Of a stretch of DNA of 64,000 bases, positions 1-12,000 are shown in pieces. The number at the start of each line of letters is the position of its first letter. Position 1 is the stretch's first letter. Source of the stretch: Lytechinus variegatus. Taxonomy: Eukaryota > Echinodermata > Echinoidea > Temnopleuroida > Toxopneustidae. The stretch lies in the NCBI RefSeq assembly GCF_018143015.1, contig NC_054740.1, positions 53,874,779 through 53,938,778 of the forward strand, given 5' to 3'. Under the pieces are notes generated by a model, which saw only the letters and a list, made by a program, of their open reading frames with translations, had not been told where the DNA came from and searched no databases. The translations under genes and the position numbers were made by a program.

Positions 1-356
1 AATCAATAAATCAAATCAAATCAAAACCTTTTTTTTCTTGCTTGTCAAATTTACTACAGCACCCCCAGCAAAAAAAAATCGTTCCCAGGGTCATGCAAGC
101 ATTCCACAACATCTTGTGTCAAAGAAACTCTGGTATCTTATTCTCTCACAACATTACAACGTGGAATTTTTTACGGGATAAAGAATTAGAAATGCACCTT
201 CGGATAAGATGATATTCAAATAGCTCTTTAAAGGCCAATCTACTATTTGGGCTATTATAGGAAACCTTTCCTGGCGACTTGTTGGTGGTTTTGGGGTGGC
301 CGTTCACTAGAACATCGGTAGTAATTGATTTTTATTGTTTGATTTACCACAAACAG
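1..356. other. presumed gene 1 intron
   Basis: Sequence before the first visible gene 1 exon. No segment matching the preceding CABIT exon (ILRI...-type, about 120-140 nt in the paralogues) was seen, so that exon lies outside the window. The last bases TTGTTTGATTTACCACAAACAG form the splice acceptor region. Confidence 0.5.
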
Positions 357-3300
357 AAAAGCGCAAATCGATGTATATGAGCGAGATTGTGGAAGCGGAG
401 AAACTTCCCAAGAAGTTCTGTTTCGCTAAGAAGGATGACATGCAGATTAAGATCACGGGTGAGGAGCATTCTGGACCACTGATAGAGGGCGACTTCAAGA
501 CCAAGGAATTGACCCGGGTCCGGATCTTCAAGGCAAACAGGATAACTGACGGTAAGACGCTAATCCCCTTCCCTATTCGATCATGAAAAAATTAAGTAGA
601 AGCTCGAGCTAAATCCGAGGTAATAACAGTTACGCTTGGCGGGCGCGTCGTGGTCTAGTGGTTCTGACTCTCGCCTTTCAAACAGAGTGTCGTGGGTTCG
701 AATCCTAACCATGGCGTGTTTCCCTTCGGCAAGAAATTTATCCGCTCTGTGCTGCACTCGACCAAGGTGAGGTGAATGGGTGCCCGGCAGGATTAACTCC
801 TTGCATGCACTGAGCGCCGGTGATGGTAGCTCGAGCTAAAGCCAGGGTAATAATGGCAGCGATTTATATCCTCTGGCAAAAAGCGCTATATAATCCCAAC
901 CATTAATATAATCATTATTACTCTTTACAATTTACAGGTGATATAACGCTCAAAGTGGTGTTTCTGCCTGCCTACATGGATGTCGAGGTTGTCATAGCAA
1001 CCAAATTGGCTTGTGAACCAGATGCATATTGGGACGACTACATGGACGCCATGACACGTGACATTAACAAGAAGGTCAACTTGAACATGTACAGGGGTAA
1101 ATCAGGTATGACCATTTCACTTCTTCCTATCACTCTTTTGGCTATATCTCACTGGGCTTGCGACTACTTTACGACTAGTTTGCGACTTCCCCTTTCATAT
1201 CACGCATCAACTAAGTTGATCTCAAGAAGCCATAATGCGTCCATGTACCTAATGCCCGCATCACACTATGCGATCCGATGTGACGCGATTTTTCAAGAAT
1301 TCGCATTTGCATTAAGCATAAAAGTTTCAAGAAGTATTATTTTATTTAAAGTTTGGCATATTGTTCGGAAAACTAAAATCATATTTTTACTTTGCGACAA
1401 GCCCTATGGTCGGAGTAGTAAAGTCTAAATCTGCTTCAAGTGGCAGCCGATGATGACGTCATTACGATTTGGAATTGAATTTGTTTTTATTCATTCAGGG
1501 AGGCTCTTAACTGGACTGAATTTCGATTTCAGTAGTCCTATCACTATTATGAACTCTGATCCGTAATAATTGATCAGTTGGAATATCCATATCAAATGTT
1601 ATCACAATTCATTTGAAATTCGGCTCGCAACGAATCGCATAGTGTGAGACGGGCTTGACAATCTACAAAGTGCTGACATTGAGAGTTATTGCAAGCCAAT
1701 GAGTTGTGATTAGAAATCCTTAATACGTTTACTGACAGTACTATTAGTAGTCACGATTCGTGTTCTGTTTCATTTTTCTTCTAAGATATCCAAATCTACG
1801 AGTTTTCTGAGAAAACAAAGAAATCCAAGGCGAAGGCAGCATGTCTGTATGAGGAGCAAGCGCCGAGCAAGATCGTGTCCATCGGGAGTATCATCAAGCA
1901 AAGGCCATCCAGTACCAAAACAAGGACACCTTCTAGGACGCCCTCTACGTCATCAGGAGGACGGAATCCAAACATGGTAGGTCTGTTTATCTCACGTTAG
2001 CCTAGTTGCGTACGTATAAGTTCTTTTCGTCTGGAAATGAAGTAAGAAGTGTTAACCCATTCACATATCCGTAGAACAATATAGGTACATGCCAAAATTA
2101 GGTCTTAGGGTTGGTGTCTTGATCAGGTGTCCGTTTCATAAACTTGATATAATAACAAATTGTCATAAACAGTTTAAAGCTACTGAAAGCATTCAATTTA
2201 ATTGGCCAATGGTAAAATTGTTATAGAAATCGTTCATGTTTTAAAGTCTTTATGAGACAGGTCCATCGTCCATAAGGCCACAGTTACACCGGTGAGCCCA
2301 AATAGACTAATAAAAGTTATTACGCTATTTTCATACAGCATATACATTGGTGATGTGCCTGCAGCATTACTTTCATCCACTGACGGTGATCCTGGGGGAC
2401 GTGTCCCTCTTCGATTTTCAAAGTTTGTACAGTAGCCAATGGGAGACGATCCCGGCAGACGATTGTCTCGTCCCCCTAGATAGACCGTAATATTCCACTA
2501 AATTGCTACTTATGGTTCATCCCTTCCTCTGTCTGAAAACTCTTTAATATAATAATGTTCTCCTCACTGATATGAAGATTTTACCGTTTCACTTCTGTTG
2601 CAGAGCACGTTCTGAAAACTCTTTAATATAATAATGTTCTCCTCACTGATATGAAGATTTTACCGTTTCACTTCTGTTGCAGAGCACGTTCAGCGCTCCG
2701 GAAGCCGATCCCGAGCCAGAGGAACCTAAACGCGCAGTAAAGGATATCCTCACCGATCTACAGGACAAGGATGAATCTGAACTGACCGAAGAAGAGGTTC
2801 GGGTTGCTAGGCACCGGCGGATGTTACTCGCCATGCTCGCGAGAGAAGACGAAGAAGAGGAGGAGAAGAGGCGATCACAGATCATCCCGGATGGAGCCAC
2901 GTTCGAAGGTGATGAGGCTGATGGTGCCGGTGTTACCAACGATGGCGATGATCAGGATGATAACGATGATAAAGACGTTGAAAATGACGACGACGATAAT
3001 GATGATGACGATGATAGCAGTGACGATGAGTCAGTGAACGCGAGAGGAGAAGGAGATGGTGATGTTTTAGATGAGGTCAGGAGACCTCGTTCGCCTGGTG
3101 ATGGCTCAACCTATTCGGCAGAGTCAGAAAACAACGAATCCGTCTTTGTTGATACCCCTCCAGAACCCGTTCGACAAAGGCCTCGCATTCCAACACGTCG
3201 TACTCCTGGTCTAAGTTACGACCACAGTCTCTCATCAGCAAACGCTCAACCTTTTGATCAGGAGGTCAACAAGCCCACTAAGAAATCCCCACCGCCGCCT

Positions 3301-3690
3301 CCAGTTAAACCAAAGCCAGCTCTACCTGCAGGACAGAAACCACCGATCTCACCGAACAAACCAGTTGTTCCATCGCGTGAGCCCGCCCTCAACCGTCCAG
3401 TAGTTCCACACGTTTCGACTAAGATCAGTCAAGCCCGAGTCGTTAGCGCTTCGTTTGCGACCATTCAAGACTTTCCAGCGGACCTTCGTGGCCTGACCAT
3501 TGATGATATATGCAAAGCCTTGGAATTCTTAAGTCTTGATAAATATAAAGAACAGATCAGGGACAACAAGATCGATGGTGAGATGGCGTCAGAACTGTCC
3601 GAAGACATGCTGAAATCAGACCTTGGTCTTAGCGCTCTTGAAGCAAAGAAATTGCATAAATTCATTCATCATAACTGGAGGCCAGTGTGA
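357..3690 (+). CDS. GAREM-like CABIT and SAM domain adaptor, gene 1 (5' partial)
   Basis: Four exons join in frame: 357-551, 938-1105, 1786-1976 and 2683-3690, each with AG/GT borders, giving 519 visible residues. The first coding exons lie before the window, because exon 357 opens in phase 1 exactly where genes 2-4 have their third exon. Visible residues 1-125 are the second half of a CABIT domain (start KRKSMYMSEI; then an FLPAYMDVEV strand). Residues about 185-300 are highly charged, with an acidic run DDDDNDDDDDSSDDE. Residues about 385-425 are proline-rich (PPPPPVKPKPALP, a plausible SH3 ligand). The last about 70 residues are a SAM domain with KIDGEMASELSEDML and a terminal HNWRPV, matching the GAREM C-terminus as I remember it. 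Unlike its paralogues, the tail is split by an extra phase-0 intron after residue 184. Role: probably a cytoplasmic adaptor downstream of receptor tyrosine kinases, by homology only. Confidence 0.88.
598..636 (+). repeat. SINE tail fragment
   Basis: This piece (AGCTCGAGCTAAATCCGAGG and following) resembles the tail segment of the complete SINE just downstream, at about 829-867. It is probably the remnant of an earlier copy or a nested insertion in gene 1 intron 1. Confidence 0.5.
640..905 (+). repeat. tRNA-derived SINE in gene 1 intron
   Basis: The head carries a Pol III A-box-like segment (TGGTCTAGTGG, 651-661) and a B box (GGGTTCGAATCC, 694-705) at tRNA spacing. A tRNA-unrelated body follows with GCACTGAGCGCCGGTGATGG and a short A/T-rich tail. 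The intact A and B boxes with a non-cloverleaf 3' part indicate a SINE rather than a working tRNA. It lies in sense orientation between exons 357-551 and 938-1105 of gene 1. Confidence 0.75.
1254..1654. mobile_element. MITE with CACTATGCGAT inverted ends
   Basis: The left end GCCCGCATCACACTATGCGA is inverted at the right end as TCGCATAGTGTGAGACGGGC. The interior has GATGACGTCATTACGA, also present in the element at 52429-52816, so the two are related. It fills most of gene 1 intron 2. Confidence 0.65.
2126..2263. mobile_element. short foldback MITE (TTTCATAAA ends)
   Basis: The ends GTTTCATAAACTTGATATAA and an inverted TTTAAAGTCTTTATGAGAC bracket about 135 bp. The interior (TTTAAAGCTACTGAAAGCAT) matches the reverse complement of the element at 58193-58329, so the two are one family. 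It sits in gene 1 intron 3. Confidence 0.6.
2532..2691 (+). repeat. 79-bp tandem duplication containing a splice acceptor
   Basis: Bases 2532-2610 are repeated without visible change at 2611-2689. The unit holds the pyrimidine tract, the CAG acceptor and the first 7 bases of the last gene 1 exon. Only the second acceptor (exon from 2683) keeps the frame open. The first (exon from 2604) would read AGC ACG TTC TGA and stop at once. Perfect identity implies a recent event, possibly allele-specific or an assembly artefact. Confidence 0.9.
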
Positions 3691-4823
3691 TGAACTCTTT
3701 CCCCTGAAACGTCTCAACTCAAACTGTTTAATTTTGTGAAGGTTCTTATTTTGGTGTCATCATAATTATGTGTTGTGTCATTTAATATGATCTCTGACAG
3801 TTAAAATGTGTTTAAATAAGTAAACCAACATGACCAAGTTGAATAGTATTTTGGTCTACAGTGCATAATCATGAAATAACCACCGTTATAATCCAGATAG
3901 GGGTCAGTTAATCGCCAAACAGAAAGGAAGGAAATATCGATGTATGTTATGATGTGAGCATTTGTTGTTAAGATGCCAGCTGCTACTATAACGTGCTTTC
4001 AGTTTAGTTGAACATAAAAAAAACAATCCCTATTACGAATCTGGCTTTAGAAGATCACTGAAGCAGTCTGCAGTCTAATAATAAGATGAACGGTTCGGGA
4101 AACAACTTTAATTTTCCTTATATTTCAGAAAAATATATTTCAAAGGAAATTATGTGTTCTCGAATTTCAATCAGTGCAACGCAAATTGGCAATTCAGATA
4201 TGACTTTTCAATCGAGCTTTTATCCTATTTGCTCCATGCTTTAAAAAAAGTAACATTTCAAGAATTCGCAGTCGTGTGGTAATACAAAACTAAATTATAT
4301 ATAAACCATCCATAATGTGATTGGAAAAAAAGAAACTGTCATAATCAATAAAGAGTTTATGTACTTATTTATTTTTGTAATTTTATGAAGGGATACATAA
4401 CCACTGAATTGTAACATATCTATACAGATATAGAGATATGTTTGTTTCAATGAATTAAATTTCATTCATTCAAAAGACAATTTCTAACTTCTATACATTG
4501 GCAAATCATGGCCTTTAGGATACTCCACAGAATTGCAAAGTTTGAGAGTTATTGCTTGCAACATTTCTTTGATCAGGAAAAAATAACAATTCAATCTCTC
4601 TTATGGTTAAGAGGTATTCAACTTCATTGCTTCGCACATCCGTGACTGCCAAAACAAAACAGCACACTGGAAATTCATGTAAATGATGATAAAGAGGATT
4701 TCTGTGAAATGCACTATTAGTTTTATCTATGAAAAACATTTAAAGACGCCGGCTCCCCAATATGTAACAGATTATTCACTAAGTGGTTGCAAATGATAGG
4801 TCTTTAATTCAGATTTGGACCCT
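3691..4823. other. gene 1 3' UTR and flank
   Basis: AT-rich sequence with no open coding segment resembling a known family. It probably holds the 3' UTR of gene 1. Confidence 0.5.
4347..4352 (+). terminator. candidate poly(A) signal for gene 1
   Basis: An AATAAA hexamer lies about 660 bases after the gene 1 stop codon. It is the clearest candidate I noticed in the presumed 3' UTR. No transcript evidence is available. Confidence 0.35.
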
Positions 4824-5050
4824 GTCTTACAAAGAGTTACGATAGATCCAATCAAATTAAACTGTATGGAAATCCATCTATTTTTCTGCAAAAAAATTGC
4901 ACAATCTCCTTAGTACACAAAGAGAATCACACTGAATTTCCTAGAGAATGATGAATGTATGCTTATACATCTATCTAGAAATTTTAGGTGTTTAAGTTGC
5001 TGGCCGTCCATAGTTGTGGTTGACGGGATCAATCGCAACTCTTGGTTAGA
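4824..5050. mobile_element. MITE family B, copy 1
   Basis: The left end GTCTTACAAAGAGTTACGAT is inverted at the right end (GGGATCAATCGCAACTCTTGG). The interior shares GCACAATnnCCTTnnTACACAAAGAG and GATGAATGTAT with the copies at 8766 and 37496. Family assignment beyond MITE is not possible by eye. Confidence 0.65.
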
Positions 5051-5230
5051 TGAGGCCTTGATGGTCTCAATGTTGTTAAACCATAAGTAATCACATGAAC
5101 AGGGTATTTTTAGTCCATGGCATGCATATTTGTGCAAAAGGGTTTATTTTAAAGTCAAACCATACCTCTCATGTGCAAAGAGTTAACCAGTGTTTCGTGG
5201 GGCTAAGTACCCAGAGGTATAGAAGTGCAA

Positions 5231-5345
5231 GTGCTGTGGCTCAGTGGTTAAGTCTTCATATTTTGAACCCGAGGTCCGGGTATCAAATCCCACCGCATTA
5301 TTCGTTTCCTTTGCCAAAGCATTTATCTCCATTTGCCACTCTCCA
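5231..5345 (+). repeat. tRNA-headed SINE, short copy
   Basis: GTGCTGTGGCTCAGTGGTTA resembles a tRNA D-arm/A box, and GGTATCAAATCC at 5279-5290 is a degenerate B box. The copy is cut off where the next MITE begins at about 5346. Confidence 0.5.
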
Positions 5346-5474
5346 CCCAGGGGCCCGTAATTCAAAGCTTAGAAATCATCATAGCAGAATGTATTAACGA
5401 TTGATTGCATTGACTACAATGTACGATCAATCGTAAAAATTAAGCGCAATGATCATTTGTGTTACGGGACCCAG
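5346..5474. mobile_element. MITE family A, copy 1
   Basis: CCCAGGGGCCCGTAA at the left is matched by TTACGGGACCCAGG inverted at the right. The interior has ATTGATTGCATTGAC and ACAATGTACGATCAATCG. Relatives lie at 37351-37491 and 38456-38584. Confidence 0.65.
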
Positions 5475-6290
5475 GAGTATGGGTATACTAGAGCTGTGTG
5501 ATAATAAATCTATTGAAATGTTGCATAATCATCATTGTTTTTGGTATTTTACCACTGGATTTTTTTTTGTCACCGGATTAGTAAATTAGGAAACATGAAT
5601 AATGCAATTTTAATTTCAATTATAAAAATAATTAAACGAGATCCCATGCAGCTATCGGCTAAGGGTTATTCATCTATTTGGGACTGCAAAAGTGCTTCAT
5701 TCAACCAAATTATGATCACTTCATTTAAAATTCAATGTAGAGATGTTGTGAATCTAATTTGAGAAAATACATTTTTTTTTATCCATCATTCAGTATAGTT
5801 CTCTGCATGCTATAGTGATGATGAGTGGTTTGTTAAGAGGCCGAGACACAGGTACTTATGTGAGGGGAATATAAAAAGGAGGTTTCTTAACCAACATGCA
5901 TACGCTTTCTGGAACGTAGAGAATCTATTGTCAAAAGCCCTTCATGACGAAAAGGAGTCTTTGTCGAATATCGGTGATTCAAAACAGCAGTATCGTCCAT
6001 GACGCTGGATAAACAACGTATTTAAAAAAAATTGTCAGCTCCGAAACTACTACTACTACTCCTGTCCTGGTTCACCAAGTTTCGACAAAGGCCTCTGAGC
6101 TGTTCATTGTGATTTGATGGGCATTTTCAATAGATTTACTGTGTTGCAGAATACGTCCCCAACGCAAATGCGAAAGCTCGCTAATAATATATATAGGGAG
6201 GAGGATGACGTCGTGTGGTTGAAAGGGTGTGTGGGGACAGGCGTGGATCCACGGGGGCTCAGGGGGCCTTGCATACACCCCCTTCCTGCC
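5475..6290. other. unassigned intergenic sequence
   Basis: No coding exon or recognisable repeat ends were seen. GTGGATCCACGGGGGCTCAG at about 6243-6262 resembles short G-rich element debris seen elsewhere in the window. Confidence 0.4.
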
Positions 6291-6299
6291 CCCCCCCAA

Positions 6300-6775
6300 A
6301 AAAAAATAATAAGATTGAAAACAAGGGAGATGGAAGAGAGGAAAAGAAGTGGAAAGAGAAAGAGAGAAAGAAGGAAAAGAAGCAAATAGGAGAAGGGAAA
6401 GAAAGGGAACACGGAAAGGGAAGGGGAAAGGGAGGGGGACAAAACAAAGAATATGAAAAGAAGAGAAAATGAAGGGAAATAGAGAGAGGAGGAAAAAATG
6501 AGATGGGAACAAAGGAAAGGGGAGAGAGAGAGATAGACAGACAGAAAGGACAAGGAGGGTGGATAGGAAGGGAAAATAATAGAAAGGGGGATAGGGAATA
6601 AAGAAAGAGAAATAGAGAAAAATACACTAGGTAAAGGGAGTGTGTAAAGAAATAAAGGACAAAGTTAGAGAGAGAATGGAAGTAAGGGGAGAGAAACCGG
6701 GAGAGAGGGAGAGATATAGAAGAGGGAGAGAGAAGGGAAGGAGAGAGGGGAGAGGAAAGAAAACGGGGGGGGGTG
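6300..6775. repeat. long purine-strand (GGA/GAAA) tract
   Basis: Almost all bases on the + strand are A or G for over 450 bp. The many overlapping open frames on the opposite strand are compositional artefacts rich in Ser, Leu, Phe and Pro. Such tracts can form triplex DNA. Confidence 0.85.
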
Positions 6776-7850
6776 AAGTTTAAATAGGGGGCCGCGCAGC
6801 TTTGCTCTTGAGTGTACAGGTTGATTATGAAGGATAGGGCTCTCTGAGCTTTTTAAAAACATTTTTAAATTTTGGAAAATAGCAGATAACTTTCAATTCT
6901 GTAAATAGTGACGCCACCGTGAACCTGCTTGTGTCATAAATATATGAAAAATACATTTTTGGTTGGTGATTATAGGCCCTTTTCATTGTGATCTGTGTGT
7001 GGTACCACGTGACTGCATGCGTCATCGTGTACTTGAGTGGGACACCTTTGTTATAAAATGTTTACGCACTGGTTCAGTGAATTTCTGTAACGGAGAATAT
7101 TTGCTTATGACCAGGGAATTGATTGTTAACAAAAATAAACCCTCATATTATTCGTGTCGATACAGTTCTTTTGCAAAGTTTCCAGACAATAACGAGAATT
7201 TGAACCTGTTTGAAGAACTGTTCGTTTATCCGTACCACTGCGTACTATACCTTTAAGATGTACATACCAATTCAAGTTAATCTGTAATTAAAAAGTCAAA
7301 GTTTCATTTTTCTTCTCTTTAAATTAAAAAAAGGAACCTTATAGTTTTGGGTCCATACTTTTGCCCCTTCTCTTCTGTTACTGGCACATAGGGTAGATTC
7401 AGGACTTCATAATAAAGAGACGCAAAAAATGATGGAATCTATAGGACAAACAAAACAAATGACTAACGGCAAAAAATGTATTACAGCAAAAATTACTGCA
7501 ACTGTTCGCCACGAAAAAATGACGAAAATAAAGAATATATCACTAAAAAGGTTATAATTTCTAATAAAAATTAGACGAACAAAAATGGACAATCGCCAAA
7601 ATAGAATCATAATTTCATCCTCACTTTCCCGCTTTCCAATCGAGCCCGGGGCACTTCCATTCTCATCTTAGGGCCCACGGAACAGGGGATGGGTGGGGGA
7701 GGGCTGAAGTTTTCCTTTCCAAACCGTGTACAACAATGTTTAAAAATTCCAGTTGGTCCAGTCCCTTCAAAAACGTTCCGCGGCCCTTGAATAAAGACAT
7801 CAAAAGTTGGCTAAAAGTAGGCAACTATACCTCCCGATCCGCGCCTGAAC
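6776..7850. other. unassigned intergenic sequence
   Basis: AT-rich sequence with no coding exon, RNA gene or paired repeat ends that I can support. Confidence 0.4.
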
Positions 7851-7852
7851 AA

Positions 7853-7990
7853 CTATACCATTGATTGATTGAGTGAGTGAGTGATTAATTGATTGATTGA
7901 TTGGTTGGTTGGTTGATTGATTAATTGAGTGAGTAAGTGAGTGAGTGAGTTATTGATTGATTGATTAATTGATAATTGATTGATTGCGAT
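7853..7990. repeat. (GATT/GAGT)n microsatellite
   Basis: Imperfect tandem tetranucleotides GATT, GAGT and GGTT run over about 135 bp. Confidence 0.85.
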
Positions 7991-8344
7991 ACTTATATCA
8001 TCTATAAATATAACCTCAACATTCCATCTATATACCTCAATCACTGAACTTCACTTTTATAAAAAAAAATAGATTTAAAAAATAGGTTTACTTAGACTGC
8101 ATATTGGAAAAAAGGATATTTTGAAAGTGTTTGTTATATAGAATCAAATGAATAATAAATAAACACTACAGTGGTTGCTATATAGGATTAAATCAAAAAT
8201 AAATAAATAAAAAAATATTAGACAGGAGAAAGTGATAAGGATTGTTATGTTCTTATTCTTATCACATTCATTGGTCACTTTGTCCAATCATAGGATGAAC
8301 GTGAACTCAAATTTGCATGATATTTTCTAAACAATGGCGTTCTG

Positions 8345-8599
8345 CACTCTTAAAGATATTGGGTAAAAGTGCTCCATGATGGTAATTATGTATCCAACCA
8401 ACGTTGGGCATTTCTTTTGGGCATTATAATTTATCCAGTGTGATGAAAATTTTGCTCATTCTAAAGTAATTTCTGCTTATTTTTTAACCTTACTGGACAA
8501 TATGCTTCCCACATTGGGTAAAATACTACCCCAAATTGGTTGGATACATAATTACCCTCGTGCTGGTTAAAATTTTGCCCAATATTTTTTATAGTGTGG
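8345..8599. mobile_element. MITE with TTGGGTAAAA ends
   Basis: CACTCTTAAAGATATTGGGT and GTAATTATGTATCCAACCAA on the left recur inverted on the right (TTGGTTGGATACATAATTAC, then CCCAATATTTTTTATAGTGT). The arms are about 60 bp with a central spacer. Confidence 0.65.
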
Positions 8600-8765
8600 A
8601 GATATCAAATGTCATTGTTTTTTCTGGGAAAAATACAAGGCTTTTAAGATTTTTTCTTGGAAGAAAAAAAACACAATAGCTTAAAGCAAAGTAGCTTCCA
8701 AGAAAATTATAGATCGGGATTTTTCTTTCATATCAATTGTGGTCGAACAACAGGACCCGATTCCC

Positions 8766-9015
8766 GATTTACAAAGAGTTGTGATTGATCAGATTAACCT
8801 CATCTGTATATGGAAATTCATCAACGTCATAATTTTCCTACTGGAAATTTGCACAATGACCTTTTGTACACAAAGAGGAGCACAGTTTATTGTCAAGAAA
8901 ACGATGAATGTATATGAAGGGAAACCATATCCAGAAAATATTTTTAATAAACATAATGTCGGCGTTGTTGGCTTTCCAAAGTTGTGATAGATCGAATCAA
9001 TCGCGGAAGAATCAG
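8766..9015. mobile_element. MITE family B, copy 2
   Basis: ATTTACAAAGAGTTGTGATT at the left and ATCGAATCAATCGCGG at the right match the ends of copies 1 and 3. The interior shares GATGAATGTATATGAAGG and GGCGTTGTTGGCTTTCCA with copy 3 (37496). Confidence 0.6.
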
Positions 9016-12000
9016 GGTTATTTTACTGTTTCAGTAGATAAAATAGATCCCATCATAGTTATCTTCATAAATGACGATTTATCTTTAAAATGAGCTGGCG
9101 ACGATACCCTTCTCTGGTCAGGTATGGAATGTCAGATATATACATTCGACCCTCTTAATTATTTCACGTTTATTTATTATTTTAACACACACGTCTATGT
9201 GAAATGTTTTACGCGCCTGACACCAGGAAGAGAGAAAAGGAAGACATTTTTTCTTAGATGAATTGCAGGGTTGATCTAGAGCTACACGACTAAAACCTCT
9301 CCAACATGCACTTCTTCCTTCGCTATTCTCTTTTGTTCTTCTCTTTGGTTTTCTTTTCCCCTGATCTTTACTACTTGAACATCCACACGAGGCAGTCGCC
9401 CCTTACCCCCCCGCCCCCTGACCACTGCCTCTACCCGACTACAATCGACGTAAGCAAATTTGTCAGGCGTGATTTTCTAACAAAGGCAGGTCAGTTAGGC
9501 AATAACAATTCCATATTTGGTAATATTGATAGAATTTCCAGTTATTGGAATCCCTCGAATCGCGATGTTTTATGCATGAATTATGTTCAATACAACCTCG
9601 CTACTTTGAATAGTGGGTCAATACGTGAATAAATATTGGAATGTGCATGGAGTTTGTGTACCTAGTTAGATTGGATTTTCCAATATTTGTGATTTACGAC
9701 TGCAAGAAATCAGATATTGTTTTTTGATTCAATGAATTCGACTTTAAACACAGGGGAATTTGAATTATTAGAAAAATAACAGAAAAACAAAAATCAACCA
9801 TGCTTCCTGTGTTTAAGATATATTGCCCCAACTCCCGCGGCCACTCTTTGTGCGTGTGTGTGTGTGTGTGTGGGTGTGTCTGAGGTTAAGGGTGAGTGTG
9901 TGTATGTGTTTTTCTTTCTCCCTCGATCTCTTCCTTTCATATATTTGCCCCCCCCCCCTGTCACCGCTTTCTCCCTCTAGCTCCCCTATTTTTGCTGTCT
10001 CCCTCTACAAATATCTCTCGTTCTCGATTCATTTTTTATATCACAAAGTCACTTTTATAACCACCAAACCACAATAACAAATGAAAAACAACCAACTTTT
10101 ATGATTAATCATGCAAACTCGTTTTTAATTGTTCAGAAATATTATTTCGGCAATAATGAATTATGGCTCGTTAGCTACCAAAGACTGTTTTATGAAAAAG
10201 TATATTTCGAAAAACTATAGTGCTCTACCGATTTTTCTTGTACATTATAAAAAATGTAATCTATTTCCTTTGCACTTTTATTGTCTCCACACTAAAGATG
10301 AAATAAAACTGAGCAACCTGTATAAATGTCTATTGAATCTGCTCAGGATATATACTCCGGGAGCAAGTGCAGTCCAATATGATTAGATCGTATTTGTATA
10401 ACACTTTGCTGTGTCTCATATTATTGTTTGCATTATTGATGCATTCATCACTTAATCTGTTAATATATCTAATTGCATTTGGTTTACCTGCCAAAGGGGG
10501 CGCCCCTTCCCCTTCCCAATCCATTTTGCCCATTTGCTAAAAATTGTACATTTTTTCTCCCCATTATATGAAATGATTTTTTTTTCTTTTTATTCTGACT
10601 AAATCAAAACTCTGCCTTCTTATTACGTACCTTCTAAATCCCGAATCCGGGATCTTAATGATAATAAAAAAGAAATCTTTGTTGTTTAAATTATGGTGGC
10701 CTTAACTACATGAATGAGTATATAGAGACATTGGTGATACATATCAGAAACACAATATTCAAAATGCTGTGCCGCAGACACTTCATAAGTCAGATTTATG
10801 TTGTTGGAAATTATAAACCTCAATCTAATTTTATTACATCGCAAACTACACGCATTAATATAAACAAAACATCGGTCACTTCTATCAATACCGACCCCAC
10901 CCTTTACCCGCCCCTTCTCCCCTCCCTCCCTACACCTCTCTCTATCTCCCTACACCACCCCCTTAGTCTCACACTTACTCTCTCGCTTATTCAGGAAAAC
11001 CACTCAGGCCGATCCACCTATTCTGGACCGCATTTTATGTCAATATTGAGAGGGAGAGAGGAAAGGGAATACAGTCACGTTATAAACGCATTTTACCTGC
11101 AATCGCTACACACTTGCTACCGTTATTTATTAAACATGTATCACACTGTAATTTTATGCACATTATGTATACAGGCTTGTAATTATATATTGCTCTATGG
11201 TAGATTGATGTAATGGTCTGATCAATTAACAATTTTGTTCTGTTTTGGAAAGTGAATTTTCAGCGGAGTTATCTTCATACGTAAGTCATGTAAGTAGACA
11301 TGTTTCTATTTGCATTGAATTATTGAATTGTATATGTATACTTTCACTGGTATCTGAAAAGGTTGTATCAATTCTCACTTCTGACCAGTTCGAAATACAT
11401 TCAATTGGTATATTCAATTAAAGTTGAAATTGGTATGTTCCTCATTGGTTTGCTGTACTAAAGTCAACGCTGAAGTCGTTTGAATAATTATATGTACCCT
11501 TGATGAGACTCATGCCTGAAGAGATAAGGGAAATGTTTTTAACCATTGATCAATGCAGGCATTGTCTTAAGCATTGATGGATTAAAGAAAAGTATAATTG
11601 GTAAGTATATAAGTAAACCCTTTTCTCCCTTTCAGAGGGAGAATAACCTTCTGAGAGAACATGTCATCAAATTTGTTTTATTTTTTTATTGTATGGTAAT
11701 ATAATGGTGAAAAATAGATCTACGTTCACGATTAAACGGAACGTTATTTTCAAAGCAATCTGTCATTTTGTAGGCTTTACACAATGAGTAAAAATATATT
11801 ATGCTGAGATCACTTTCTTTAAAAAAATGGAATACAATTATTTTTTCTATTCCAGGGTCTATTCTGCAACCCAAGTTCAATCCTTTATTATTCAGTGTTG
11901 TCACATACTAGCATTGTAAAGCAAACTTTGAGAATAAGTGTAATATTTTTCGTATATTCAGATTGTTTTGAGTATTGCAATAATTCCTGATGTATGTAAT

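Noticed and set aside
640-710. Functional tRNA gene
   Set aside because: A and B boxes are present, but there is no acceptor-stem complementarity and a SINE body follows. The same holds at 5231, 40471, 44440-44545 and 52403.
6072-6627. Overlapping Ser/Leu/Phe-rich frames that look like membrane proteins
   Set aside because: Opposite strand of a purine tract; three frames are open at once, which is a composition effect.
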